From Eulemur rufifrons (lineage: Eukaryota > Chordata > Mammalia > Primates > Lemuridae), in assembly GCF_041146395.1 (NCBI RefSeq), contig NC_090990.1, positions 45,704,001-45,768,000 on the forward strand: 64,000 nucleotides of DNA, given 5' to 3'. The position numbers and the translations under genes are program-made. Positions 10,691 to 21,380 of this stretch are shown piece after piece. Positions within the stretch are counted from its first letter, which is position 1. Every line of letters begins with the position of its first letter. Below the pieces are notes generated by a model, which was not told where the DNA came from, searched no databases, and saw only the letters and a list, made by a program, of their open reading frames with translations.

Positions 10691-11559
10691 CTACATGGCT
10701 TGTCACCTCTACAAAGTCCTTGATCTTTAGCCACAGTAAGCCACTGTTTCTTATGGGAGAGGGTCAAGCCCCTCGGGTGGTGTGTGAGTGTGTGTGCACA
10801 CATGTCTGTGTGTTTGGGTCAGGGGAGTGCTGAAGGTTGATAAATATTACTAGATACACTAAAAAGCAAACAAGAGTTTTAAGCAAGGAAGTATCCTTAT
10901 GATATTAGCACAAAATGGAGAAAACATTGCCACGTTGAGACTCCAATTGGAAGGATTATATTTCATTTATTATTTCTTTTTAACTACTGTCCCAGAATGG
11001 TCAGATCTTCTAGAAATCTATAATATAGGCAGAAATTAGTTCTTGAGACAAATTCTTTGGTTATCAAGAAGACTCATAAAAGGAAGGATTATCAACAAAT
11101 GCCTCTAAGTTACTGATGTTACTGAAGATTAAAGCTTTATGCCATGGGAGAAGCCATGAAAGGCATCCCAAGAGCTGAGCTATTTTTAAGAAAAAATAAT
11201 CAGGGACTCCCTCAGACAACACTGGGGCTTGAACAAGTAGTAAATAGACTGTGTAAAAAAATTTAAAAAAAACCCAAATGCCTCTAAGTTAAAGTACTCT
11301 TCAATAACTGGAAAACAGAGCCATCAAAAGAGAATTCAGGATAAAAACCAAGTGTTCACCTTATTCTCCAGACAGTTTGTCCACCCAAGTAGAGGTCCCA
11401 AGGGAGTAAATGCAGCAACTTCCTGAACTGGGCATAGCCTGTGGTTAAGAGCAGCCTCACAAGTATTAAGAAATAGGTCAAGTTATCCACTTTTCCTCCT
11501 TCAATTTTACCCATTCCTATCTACCGGCCACCAGAATTATCTTCTAAAAATACAATACA
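10691..11559. other. Unassigned sequence with short GT-rich patch
   Basis: An impure (GT)n stretch lies near 10780-10818. The phrase 'CAAATGCCTCTAAGTTA' occurs twice, at about 11097 and 11276; this short near-duplication is not explained by a recognised family. Otherwise nothing. Confidence 0.35.
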
Positions 11560-14464
11560 CTCCTTCTTTGGACGTGCTACAAGTTGCCCGTGGTCTTTCC
11601 CTGCTGTCTTTCTCAGCCTTGTTTCCATCTTCCCTTCACCCATACTTTCTGCTTCTGGGTCACATTAACCCAAACTACCAAAAATGGTGTGGCATTTTGT
11701 CCCCACTGGACTAATACAAGAATTTCAATCATCTTCAAGATTTCTCCACCAAATAATTCCTGGACTTCCACAGGCGGTATCTCATCAGCATCAAGGTGCT
11801 CCTGCTCCTCTGCAGCACCCAGCCAAGCCCTAGACCAAAGTTCCACAGCTGTTTCGCCTCTGCTCTGCCAAGCCTCACCTGCAATGACCCAATGGCTTCA
11901 AGGTACCAAAGACTCAAAAATTTAGCAATATTATGGCCAAATGGAGAAAAATATTCCTTTTATGTAAACCTCTAAGAATTGGGGAAGGAGTACCCAAATG
12001 TATGCCTCTTATCCCAAAGTTTGCAGAGATTTAAACAAAGCAGCTATTTTCATTTTTATATATGGTAGCTCTGTGCCCCCTCACACCCATCTTTCAGAAA
12101 ATCCTAGGGCAGGCTAGGAGACAATCCCACATGGCAGCCAGAGCAGGTTTCTTAGGAGTCTGCTATCTCCTCCCAAAACCTGAGGCCACTCTGCTAGTTC
12201 TGCAGACATGCCCAAATGTGTCTGTCTGGATCCCACAAGTGGAAACATCATGATTTCTTCCACAGGAGGATCCTCAATGTCCCCCAAAATAGAGTTCCAT
12301 CAGGTCCATGCCTGAAGTTTTCCCAACATTCTCAGACATACCTGGACCTGTGAGCAGACATGGCTCATGCTCTAACGGAGACCTGGACACACCTTAACTT
12401 ATGGGTTGGGTAGGAGAAAAATGTATCTGCAAAAAAGGAAATATGTGAACCACATTTTAAAGGAAGAGTCAGATTTATGCAAACATCATGGCAATAACTC
12501 ATGAAGAGGAAGCATGACAGAGAAAACAGAATCATTATAGAGACCAAATATCAAATGAATCCATTTTAATCAAAGTGTGATGTTAAAGTACCTAGAGAAG
12601 GATGTACTGGCATTGAGGTCATATTGACTCATAGTAACAACTAAATTAATATTGTTGAATGAGTGAATGATTGGGTGAATGGTTTCACTTTCTTTAAGGG
12701 TAGGGAGGATTCACTTTCAGTCACTTTTTAAGAGCATTTTCTTCCCTTCCTAGCGTTTTAAATACAATGTTGGAGTTTTATGTGCTGTCCAAAAAAAATG
12801 AGAGATTGCTCCATGATGTCACCATCCTTACAGTTGGCTGTTCTGTGCATGATGTTGCTGGGCAAACTGGTTCTTCACCATCTGGCAGGTAACAATACTC
12901 CAGGTGAGCACAGAGGTACTCTCCAGCAGTCCTCTCCATTTTTACCTAAGGCCCAGCACAGAACCAATGCCTGCTCCCAAAGCCTCAGTGTCAGCCACAG
13001 GCCTCCACAATCCTCTCACAGACATTGTCCCATGTTTGATGCTTCACACAGATGGGTCACGGGTCTCTGCCACTCATGGAAACACCAAAAACACTACCTG
13101 ACCCTATCTCAGCCAGATAAAATGGAAAGGTAAATCCATCCTTTCACCTCTGGATGAACCCCTTCTATTTCCTGGAACCACAGCACCAGCCTCTCTCCAT
13201 GAGTTTATACACCCAAATAGAATTGTGCCTGTGTTTCTTCAGGTGCTTCACAATTTCTATTTTTAGCTTTGACACATACAAACTATTAACAATCCCTTGG
13301 ACAAGGAACCCAAACTTAGAATGGAGAGATGCAGCTCTTTCATTATGGTAAGGAAGAGGAAAACACCTCTTGTCCTTTCAAGTCTCTTAGAGTAGCCAGA
13401 ACCAAACCCAAAATAATGTTGCAGCATATTATTTTTGTCCCCACTGTCACACTAATTCTCATGATACTGTGCATAATGATGTCCAAAAAAAACTCTGCAT
13501 TGGGAGTGAGAAGCCTCCACCATCATGGACCCACTTCAACACTCATGGCTCCATTCTACCTTGGGTACAAGTTGTCCTATGGACCTCCCAAGGCCACCAT
13601 GGAGAGCAAATGAGAAAAGGGATTTTATAAATGCTGGGGGCTGGGCAAAGAGTGCTTGCTAGTGTGATGTGGACTCTGAATTAGCTGTGCCTGCTCTCTG
13701 TGACTGAAAAAAATGCCCTCAGAGTTCCAGTAACCCATCTGGCCTCAGAAGAAGTGCCCCGTCTCCTCACAGATCATTGTCATCATTACCTCACAATCCT
13801 GGAAGGAGAACGGGCCCTAGTGGTGACCCACAAGAAATGCCAGGCAGAAATGCAATCCTTGAGCCATTGCAGGGCAGGAAAGCAGGTGAGTCACCTGCAC
13901 AATGTTTGCCATGAAGTCTGAGCCCTGGAAGGCAGCTTTGTTCAGCCACCAGGTAAGCTGCAAGAAGAAGGTGCTTCTCCAACCACTGCCACCAAGACCT
14001 GCACAAAGCACTCATTCAGAGACCCAGCCCTGGCCATGCCCTCTGATTCTGCCTCTGACTTATTGGGTTGCCTGTACAGAGATCATTTCCCCACCTGCAC
14101 CCCCCCCCCATTCCTGACCCTGCTACTGCACAATGCCACTCAGAGGGCATGAGTAGAATATTACATTCCAGAGAGAAAAGGCAATGCTCAGGCTAAAAAG
14201 ACCAGGCTGCAGTTGAGGACACTCCCCTTTCACCACAGAGGTCTCAGTGTCCCTGCAAACAATAGGCCTCTGTGCAGCCCCATCTCCTAATGCAAGGACT
14301 ACTTACATGTTTTCATCTTTGGAAACTTCAAACTGCTCAGTCCCCAGAAACAAGGAAGTGTCTGTCTAAGAGGGAAAAGGAGAAAGGAGGTGCAATGTGT
14401 CCCTTCAAAATAATCTCCTAGCCAGGTTTGTTTATTCCCATGGGCAATGCCAGGTTTTTTTCCA
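11560..14464. other. Unassigned block with clustered splice-donor-like sites
   Basis: About 2.9 kb without any recognised repeat, G+C-richer than its surroundings. Plus-strand donor-like hexamers follow exon-like endings: 'CTGGCAGGTAACA' (about 12882), 'CTCCAGGTGAGC' (12899), 'GGAAAGGTAAAT' (13126), 'TTATGGTAAGG' (13345), 'AGCAGGTGAGT' (13882) and 'CACCAGGTAAGC' (13948). Several short open frames (63-117 codons) lie here, one with a hydrophobic stretch (13329-13613). No known domain is recognised. It could be lncRNA exons, an immune-type pseudogene or chance. Confidence 0.25.
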
Positions 14465-14600
14465 GTTTATTCTTTAATTCATTTAAACAGTCTATATCTA
14501 TAGATCACCTACTATATGCTAAGCATCTTGCTAAGACATGCCTATCCCTAGAGAGAAAGATTAAATAAGACTGCCCTGCCCTCAAGCAGATAGTGCCCAA
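14465..14600 (-). mobile_element. L2 LINE 3' end, antisense
   Basis: 'AATTCATTTAAACAGTC', 'TCACCTACTATATGCTAAGC' and 'ACTGCCCTGCCCTCAAGCAG' correspond to the L2 reverse complement (ATTCATTCAACAAATATTTATTGAGCACCTACTATGTGCC ... CCCTGCCCTCATGGAGC). Confidence 0.65.
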
Positions 14601-14758
14601 GCATCTGAAATTCACTAATTTTTTGAATTAGTTTTGTGTGAGTATCATTTTCCCTACTCACTTCTACACCTAACATTTGATCTTCATTCTGTCCTGGCGC
14701 CTGAATTCCTTCTGATTTATCATCATGTGAGGATAAAAGTCAAAATGTTAGATTTCCC

Positions 14759-17110
14759 AGGCACTCTCCTACTAGTGGGAATGCAAAATGGCATAACCCT
14801 TGTGGGGGATAATCTGGCAATATATTTTAAAAACTACATATGTATTTATCCTTCAACCTAGCAATATTACTTCTAAGAACTCTGAACATATAACTCTACT
14901 AACATTAAACTATATATACATAAGGTTATCTAGTGCAGTATCATTTTTATTTGCAAAATACTGGAAACCACCTATGCACATCCAAGAATAGGAGACTAGT
15001 CAAATAAACCACAGTATGCGTGTGTATGTGTGTGTGTGTGTATACACACAATGGAGTACTATGCTGCTGTCAAAAAGAATGATGATCTCTACACACTAAC
15101 ATGGAGTAATTTCCAGGAGATATTGTTAAGTGTCAAAAGCAAAATGCAAAGTATCACACACAGAAGGCTGTCTTTTGTGCAAAATGAGAGGAAATAAGAA
15201 AACATAAAAGTCTCTGCTTATCTTCACCCAAAAAAAAAGAAAGAAAAGAAACAAAAAAATAAGAAGGAAAGGACAAACCAAAAAACAATTAAGTTGGTTA
15301 CCTACAGGGGTAAGGGAACAAGGAGGAAGAGATATAGGAGAGAGTAACACTCCTCTGAGTAGAGCTGCTTATAGTTTGTACTTTTGGAAGCATGTTAATG
15401 TTCTACATATTTTGAAAAATAAAATGTAACCAGTAGAGATGGGAAGGGAAAAAATTCTGAAAGTAAACCAAAAAATCAACTCAAGTGTGTTTCAAATGAA
15501 TTGTATAACCTTACTGAAGGGAGAAAAAAAGTACAAAAGTATAACCTAAGTAACATGAACACTGCATTTAACTATATATATGCTCAGTTTTAGGAAAGGT
15601 AGAGAGGGGAAAACTATAAATTCTGAACTCTTTTTAGTAAGTTTGTTTTTTGTAGTGGTTTAGGTGAAGCAATTCTGAAACTATTTTAGGTACATTACAG
15701 CAGTGAGCAAATAATTAAAAGTTTTGATGTTAATGCGGTCCAGGGTTTTCACTGTGGAAGAAGAGATGTGCAACTATGGAATGAAGGAAGGAATTAAAGA
15801 ATCCCTATGGGAGCAAATTGGAATTGGAGGTTATTAGCATGGGTTCAGGGTTTCAAATACATATGTGTATGTGTGCGCATATCTTTCCTAGATCTGTCTG
15901 CTGATAGAAGCAAAGATACCCCAATAGCAATTAGCATACTCAGCTCCCTAATTTTGGTCTCTAATGCCATTCCTCACTGGATTGAATCAGGACACCACAG
16001 AGAAATGGCTGATTTGAGATCTGGGGCAAGATGTGTATGACTCTGGAAAAACAAAGAAAATGTTTCATATTTCAGGAGACTAAAGATACATGGCAACTAA
16101 ATGTAATTAGTTGTGCCAGAAAGTAAGGTAGTACTCAAAAAGTGGTCAAGAACCTGTTACAAGTAAATAGGAGTCAGCTTGAAGGGGCTCCCACTGACCA
16201 AATATGGGGTTATTTGGGCATCCAATTAATTAAGGGCAGTGAATTATAGAATATTAAAAATGAGAATCCATGGGTCCATTTTGATAAATCTATAGATAGA
16301 TAGAGAGAGAGACAACAAAGAAAGAGAGGTGATGACTTGCTATGTGATGACTAGTAAATATGGAAGAAGTTCTGAATTTGGAAAAATCATCATTTTGTAA
16401 TTATCATAAGATTGGTTCTGCCAAAGAATCCTCAATAGATGCTAAAGCTATGGGGAAATTTTGATAAGGAGAAAAATACAAATTTGCATGGTCTTAAATT
16501 GTCCCCTCACATTTTACTAATTAGCAAGAAAAAGAGGGAAGTAGTAACTACACAGTAGACAAATCAGACATGACCTTGACTGGGTGATCAAAGTTAACAT
16601 TACCAATGAGGGGCAGATGGACATCATGTACTTCCAAATGCAATGCCCTGAGAAGGACACTACATCACTTATGTGGCCTGGACTGCATAAATTAAAGCTA
16701 ATTATCAGGAAATATAAAATCAGCCATCCCCCAAATTAGGTACATTCTATTCTGAGGGGGAAGGAGGCTGTATTTTTTTTTAAATGTCAATATCATAAAA
16801 GACGAAGCTTATGGAAATGTTTCAGATTTAAGGAGACTAAAGATACACAGCAACTAAATGCAACACTTGACCTTTGACTGGATCCTATAATGGAGCTAAA
16901 AAATACTGTAAAGGTTTTACTGGGTCAACTGACAAAACTAGAATGATAATATATAATATCAAAGTATTATATAAACATTTGCTGAAATTAATAACCATAT
17001 TGTAGTTATGCAAGAAAATAGCATTATTCGTAGCAAGTAGACATTGAAATATTTAGGGCCACGGACATAATATATGCAACTAACCCGCAAATGGTTCAGA
17101 AAAAAAATTC

Positions 17111-17146
<36 letters not shown>

Positions 17147-17302
17147 CACACGTATGTGGGAAAGAGGGAGGAAATGGTAAAGCAAATGGGGCAAAATTTT
17201 AAAAATAAGACAATCTGAGTAAAGGGCACATGGCTGTCTTTTACACTGCTCTTATTCTGTGATTTTTCTTCAAGTTTGAAGTTATTTTCAATTTTTTAAA
17301 GG
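14759..17302 (+). mobile_element. L1M LINE, ORF2 end and long 3' UTR
   Basis: ORF2-end wording is readable: 'AGTGGGAATGCAAAATGGCA', 'TGCAGTATCATTTTTATTTG', 'ACTGGAAACCACCTATGCAC' and 'AATGGAGTACTATGCTGCTG'. A long old-L1 3' UTR follows: 'GGAGACTAAAGATACACAGC', 'GACTGGATCCTATAATGGA', 'ATTGTAGTTATGCAAGAAAA', 'CGCAAATGGTTCAGAAAAAA', a (TG)n run and 'TTCTTCAAGTTTGAAGTTAT'. The 'GGAGACTAAAGATAC...GGCAACTAAATG' block appears twice (near 16056 and 16830), so the 3' UTR carries an internal duplication or two copies. All frames are broken. Confidence 0.85.
17113..17140 (+). repeat. (TG)n microsatellite in L1M 3' UTR
   Basis: Nearly pure TG dinucleotides of about 12-13 units, located where this L1 subfamily has a short TGTGTG tract. 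Confidence 0.85.
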
Positions 17303-17584
17303 CTTATTTTTAATATTGGGTTTCCAGTGATTACATTTCAGGTGAGAAATGTGAACCCGATTCCTCAGACTGTGCTCCAGTGAATATCAGCACTTCTGAC
17401 TGCAGCAGCTCTTAGCCCAGCCATGTGCTCCTCCTAAAGCCATTCTCTTAAGATCTGACAGATAAGGGATGCATCCTGGGTGCAAGCTTCATTCAGCACA
17501 CAGAGGGCACAGCAAAGGAAGTTAAAAGGTGTCCTCAATCAGGCCAGGACTGTTTGGCACTTGAGTCACCTTACATCACTTGGA
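17303..17584. other. Unassigned short interval
   Basis: No family recognised between the L1M end and the next MIR. Confidence 0.4.
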
Positions 17585-17795
17585 GTAAGAATAACTACCA
17601 CATTGTGCACCAGCATTATACTAACAACTTCATGCATATTGTCTCATTTAATCCTCATAACACTGAGAGGAGAGCAATAATGTCCTTGGGAAGAAAGCTG
17701 AGATACAGGGGGCTGCACCTGCGAGAAATGCCAGGGCCAGGATTGGAATCCTGTCTGGTTACGGAGCCTGTGCTCCTGAATCTCTATGATGTATT
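17585..17795 (-). mobile_element. MIR SINE
   Basis: 'CATTTAATCCTCATAACACT', 'GGAAGAAAGCTGAGATACAG', 'CAGGATTGGAATCCTGTCTG' and 'GAGCCTGTGCTCCTGAAT' give the MIR reverse complement nearly end to end. It supplies the 5' half of the 163-codon forward frame at 17554-18045, which is therefore not a gene. Confidence 0.75.
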
Positions 17796-17824
17796 ACCTC
17801 CCTCAGAGGCAGAGAACCCAGGCT

Positions 17825-18115
17825 CATGTGGCCAATCTTACATAATCTCCAGCTTTTGGTTCAGCTACTACATCCTCTACAAAGTCTTCCTTGAACTCCA
17901 GGAAGGCATTGATGCTGCTTTTCCTATTCTCCCATCTCACTTGGTACACACCCCCAAAATTTGTGATAATCTTGTTGTGTTATTGTTTTTGCATTATTTT
18001 TTTACTTTCTGGACCTTGACTTCCTTAAGAATCTTTCTTTTATAGATTCCTAGCACCTGTCACAATGCCTAGTCCCTTACAGATACTCTATAAATATTAT
18101 TGAAGTTATCTTGGG
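17825..18115 (+). mobile_element. L2 LINE 3' end
   Basis: 'ACAAAGTCTTCCTTGAACTC', 'ACTTTCTGGACCTTGACTTC' and 'CACAATGCCTAGTCCCTTAC' plus 'TCTATAAATATTATTGAAG' match the L2 3' end in order. It forms the rest of the 163-codon chance frame. Confidence 0.7.
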
Positions 18116-18499
18116 TTTTGATAAGTACCTACTAAGTCTTTAAAATAGCTCCATAGTACTCTCATTTCATTCACACAAAAATTGAGGCTTAAACTTGAGC
18201 CTTGAATCAACAGCTTGATGAGGCTTCTTGCAGAGGCTAATATGATCTTAAACTTCATTCATAGGAGGATCATATGTATAAAGAGAAAATGGATGACTTA
18301 ATCTACTACAGTTAGTCGGGCCAAGCTCAGAGACTTAAACTGAGTTCTACATCCACATGAAGGTAGATGTAGGCTGACTAGATTGAGCCTGAGAGCAGGA
18401 CAAGAGCAGATGGTGCTCAAAGCCAACACCATGTGAGTGGAGACAGAAGGTTAATGACAACTCGAAGACATGATGACGATTTTCAAACACCTCAGTGCA
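18116..18499. other. Unassigned, possibly degraded upstream L3/CR1
   Basis: No clear family; it precedes the L3-like tail directly and may be its eroded upstream part. Confidence 0.35.
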
Positions 18500-18770
18500 T
18501 TCAACTTTTCTAGTTGAGCACCAAAAAGTGACCTTCAGCTAATGGATAGATGTCACTGGGAGAAGTATTTTGGTTCAACACAATAAAAATACATTCTTTT
18601 GTACAGCTGTCCGAAAGTGGAATGAGCTGCTTTAGATAATAGCGAGCTCTCTGCCACTAGAATCAGGCAGGCAGTGGATGAAAGACCACATGCTAGGAAT
18701 GTTGAAGAGCAGATTTGAGTACCGACAGATGAAGAGAGTAGTCTAGATTCGTGTGGCTCCTAAATGCTGG
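18500..18770 (+). mobile_element. L3/CR1 LINE 3' region
   Basis: 'GTCCGAAAGTGGAATGAGCT', 'GCGAGCTCTCTGCCACTAGA', 'AGGCAGGCAGTGGATGAAAG' and 'ACCACATGCTAGGAATGTTG' follow the L3/CR1 3' consensus (AATGGGCTGCC..GTGAGCTCCCTGTCACTGGA..GGATGACCACCTG..GGGATG). Among the oldest repeats present. Confidence 0.7.
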
Positions 18771-18983
18771 TCTTTGGACCAATATAAATCTACCACAACA
18801 AAATAAGCAAAAATATTGACAAAGTAACAAGATTTTCACAATACTGCAGTGATTCAACTTAAATGATTGTCCTTTATTCCAAAATTATGCTTTTTGGTGT
18901 TAAATTTCTTTTTTCTAATGAAATGAGAATGATAGGAGATAGGTTTCTTTAGTGCCTTGACCTGGTTAAAAAAATAATAATAA

Positions 18984-19150
18984 TAGGTTGACAACTCTGT
19001 GCTGGTTGCCAAAATGTCTTTTAAAATTATAGCAACCTATAAAATTCAAAAGCCCATCAGCTAATGGACCAGGCAATCTCTGCGGTTCTCTCCACTCCCA
19101 AGAGTGAATGACTCTGCATCTCATAGACTGAACTCCAAGCTTCAGCAACC
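18984..19150. repeat. Unclassified repeat, copy A
   Basis: Positions 18984-19049 ('AGGTTGACAACTCTGTG', 'CCAAAATGTC', 'ACCTATAAAATTCAA') align with 20179-20239 ('AGGTTGAAAACTCTGTG', 'CCAAAATTTC', 'ACCTATGAAATTCAA') with only a 5-base gap and a few substitutions. A weaker match ('TCTCCACTC') continues downstream. The family is not recognised. The reverse-strand ORFs of both copies translate alike simply because the DNA is similar. Confidence 0.55.
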
Positions 19151-19169
19151 AGACTCAGCAGAAATTCAC

Positions 19170-19330
19170 TGGTTGAAGTCATAAATGCCCGGCTTCAATG
19201 GTTCAGCTACTTACCAGCCAAGAAACTCTGAGTAAATTGCTTAAAACTTTGAACCCCAGTTTTTTCATCCTTAATATAATGATCAAAATGAAATCCTGCA
19301 CTGCCAGATCATAGGCTTTGGAGAAGCCCA
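19170..19330 (+). mobile_element. MIR SINE, 5' and core
   Basis: 'GCCCGGCTTCAATGGTTCAG' and 'CTGAGTAAATTGCTTAAAAC' with 'GAACCCCAGTTTTTTCATCC' follow the MIR core, diverged. Confidence 0.6.
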
Positions 19331-19369
19331 AAACACATAGGCTTGTGTGATTGATAACAAAAATTCTTT

Positions 19370-19803
19370 ATGTTACTTCCACCAAAATGGGGAATCTACT
19401 GCCACATCCTTATGTCTGTATTGGACTGTGTTGCCTTGGTAAAAGAATGTAGCAAAAGCAACATTCTGAGCCTGGGCCTCACGTGCTAATTTGCTGTTGG
19501 TCTTGGAACACTCCCTGTCTGCCATGTGAACAAGCTCAGGCTGGCCTGCTACTTCGTAAGACCCAGTCCCTCCCACTGCTCCAGTCCCTAGCTGGCCAAC
19601 AGGCAGAGAGGCCATTCAAGATCAGCCAGTCTCAGCAAGGCCTCCAACTGATTACACGTGCAGGAGAACCCCGGTTAATATCATCCAAGCCTAACCTAGA
19701 CCATCAGAAAAACACACAACTGGCCCTTAACTCATGAGTAATAACACATGGTAGTTATTTGAATCCACTACACTTTATCAGCAGCAAAAGCTAACTGATA
19801 CTG
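19370..19803 (+). mobile_element. MLT1-type MaLR LTR
   Basis: MLT1 wording: 'GAGCCTGGGCCTCACGTGCT', 'TCTTGGAACACTCCCTGTCT', 'AACCTAGACCATCAGAAAAA' and a 3' end near 'TTTATCAGCAGCAAAAGCTA' then 'ACTGATA'. It is diverged, of an old MLT1 subfamily, and no terminal duplication is evident. Frames of 80-84 codons on both strands here are LTR sequence. Confidence 0.65.
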
Positions 19804-19884
19804 TTCCCTTTATTCCAGAGTTTATATTTTCTAGTAATTCAAGAAACCTTGATTATTTGCAGTGTTTCAGCTTCAACACCTTTC

Positions 19885-20000
19885 TCTTTAAAATAGATGA
19901 ACAATTCCTACTTCATCAGTTTATTGTGAGAACAGTGACACACTGTAATTAAAATATCAGGTACATAATGCCTAGTGCATATTAGATCCTCAGTTCTTAA
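19885..20000 (+). mobile_element. MIR SINE, 3' half
   Basis: 'TACTTCATCAGTTTATTGTG' and 'AATGCCTAGTGCATATTAGA' followed by 'TCCTCAGTTCTT' resemble the MIR 3' region (TTGTGAGGATTAAATGAG ... GTGCCTGGCACATAGTAAGCGCTCA). Confidence 0.5.
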
Positions 20001-20004
20001 AGCA

Positions 20005-20150
20005 GCAATATTAAAAAAAAACTAAATTGCATATCCTATAAATTCTACTTCTGGGTATAAATCCTAGAGAAAAGTCTTACATATGTACATAGGAAGATAA
20101 GTACAAGGATGTTGTGACATCATTTTTTATAATAAAAAATCAAAAATAAA
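20005..20150 (+). mobile_element. L1M LINE ORF2 fragment
   Basis: 'TTCTACTTCTGGGTATAAAT' and 'CCTAGAGAAAAGTCTTACAT' with 'GTACAAGGATGTTGTGACAT' match the L1 ORF2 block CAATTCCACTTCTGGGTATATACCC...AAAAC...GTACACGAATGTTCATAGCA. Confidence 0.6.
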
Positions 20151-20178
20151 TTAAGCAGTTTAAAATGAAAATAAAAGT

Positions 20179-20345
20179 AGGTTGAAAACTCTGTGTTTCC
20201 AAAATTTCTCCTAAAATTGTAGTGACCTATGAAATTCAAGTAGTGAATAAATAGTGGTAATAACAGTGACAGTATTAATAGAAGTGACAATACTTCCTCT
20301 CCACTCTTCCCTCCATGTGGATTCCAGCCCTGAGAAACGGCAAAC
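20179..20345. repeat. Unclassified repeat, copy B
   Basis: Partner of the segment at 18984-19150; see that entry for the aligned blocks. It lacks the 'GCTGG' present in copy A after CTCTGTG. Same orientation, about 1.2 kb apart. Confidence 0.55.
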
Positions 20346-20631
20346 AGAGGTTGTTTGTAGTAGCTACTCATCCTGTGACTAATAAGATGTGTTATGCAAA
20401 ATTTACTCAGCCAGGGTTTGATTGATTGATACTCCTGACTCGCTGAACTACTTAGTAATACTGTATAAGGTGGGTGCTAGGGTAGCCCAGAATACAGAAT
20501 TTTCATTTCACTGTTCAGAGGGCTGACATAATAACTGCTCCCAGAGACAGAGGACCTTATATGGCCAGGAGCGTGGGGCTGGGTGGGGCTAGCTCATTTT
20601 GAAGGGTCACTGGGAAGGCATTCTTCCAGGG

Positions 20632-20815
20632 GCTTTACGTGTATTAATTACAACAATCTTGAATTGAGCATTTTCGTCTCCATGTGCTGATGAAAGAAAT
20701 TGAGAAAAAGGTGGTTTAGTGACTCTCCCATGATCATATAGACAGTAAGGGACAGAGCCAATATTGCACACAGATCAGATACATCCAGAGCTGTTGATCT
20801 TTCCTCTAAAGACTC
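20632..20815 (-). mobile_element. MIR SINE
   Basis: 'TACGTGTATTAATTACAACA', 'AGTGACTCTCCCATGATCAT' and 'AGGGACAGAGCCAATATTGC' fit the MIR reverse complement (CATGTATTAACTCATTTAATCC...CTTGCCCAAGGTCACA...GCAGAGCCAGGATT). Confidence 0.65.
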
Positions 20816-20839
20816 ACTGTCTTTGAAACCATCTAAGAA

Positions 20840-21380
20840 ATCTCTCTCACGGTGGCCCCTTCTTCACCCCCACATCCACTGCCTTCCCCGTCAATCAGGC
20901 CCGCGTCGCGGCTGTCATCTTTCACCTGCACGCTTACAGTAGCCTTTTGTCTCTCCGCTTGCAGGCTCACCCTCTGACAACAGCCCCCACTCCTGCCAGA
21001 GTGACCGCCACGGCATGCAGATTTGATTGTATCAAATTCCCCTTTCAACATGATTCCCTGTCTTTCCTTTACCTGTACAATAAAATTGAAACTCTTTTCC
21101 ATGGTACAGACAGCCCTGCCTACCTCTTCAGCCCTAGACCCCGACTCTCCTCCTTCCAGGCCATGCTAAGCTACTTCTTGTTCCCACAGCCCACCGTACT
21201 TTTCCTTGCTGTGGTGCCTTTGTGCATTCTGTGTTCTCTGTTGTGCTTGACTTCCTGATAAACTCAGATTTGACCTTCAAGTCTCCCTTCAAATGCCAGA
21301 ACTTTGCATAGTCTTCTGTGAAGCTCCTAAGCAGATTTAGGTCATCTTCTCCCACTTTCCCTCCTTTCTCCCAGTCAAAG
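20840..21380 (+). mobile_element. L2 LINE, 3' region
   Basis: L2 3' ORF wording: 'ACTCCTGCCAGAGTGACCGC', 'ACCTGTACAATAAAATTGAA', 'AGACAGCCCTGCCTACCTCT' and 'TCTGTGAAGCTCCTAAGC' correspond in order to GCTGCCAGAGTGATC..CTACAGGATAAAGTCCAAAC..GCCCCTGCCTACCTC..CTGTGAAGCC. The 103-codon forward frame at 20947-21258 is an L2 relic. Notably CpG-richer than its flanks. Confidence 0.8.

Noticed and set aside
17554..18045. 163-codon forward open frame as a gene
   Set aside because: It is made of a reversed MIR followed by an L2 3' end; no domain, no conserved start context.
20947..21258. 103-codon forward frame as an exon
   Set aside because: Matches L2 3' ORF wording; it is a LINE relic.
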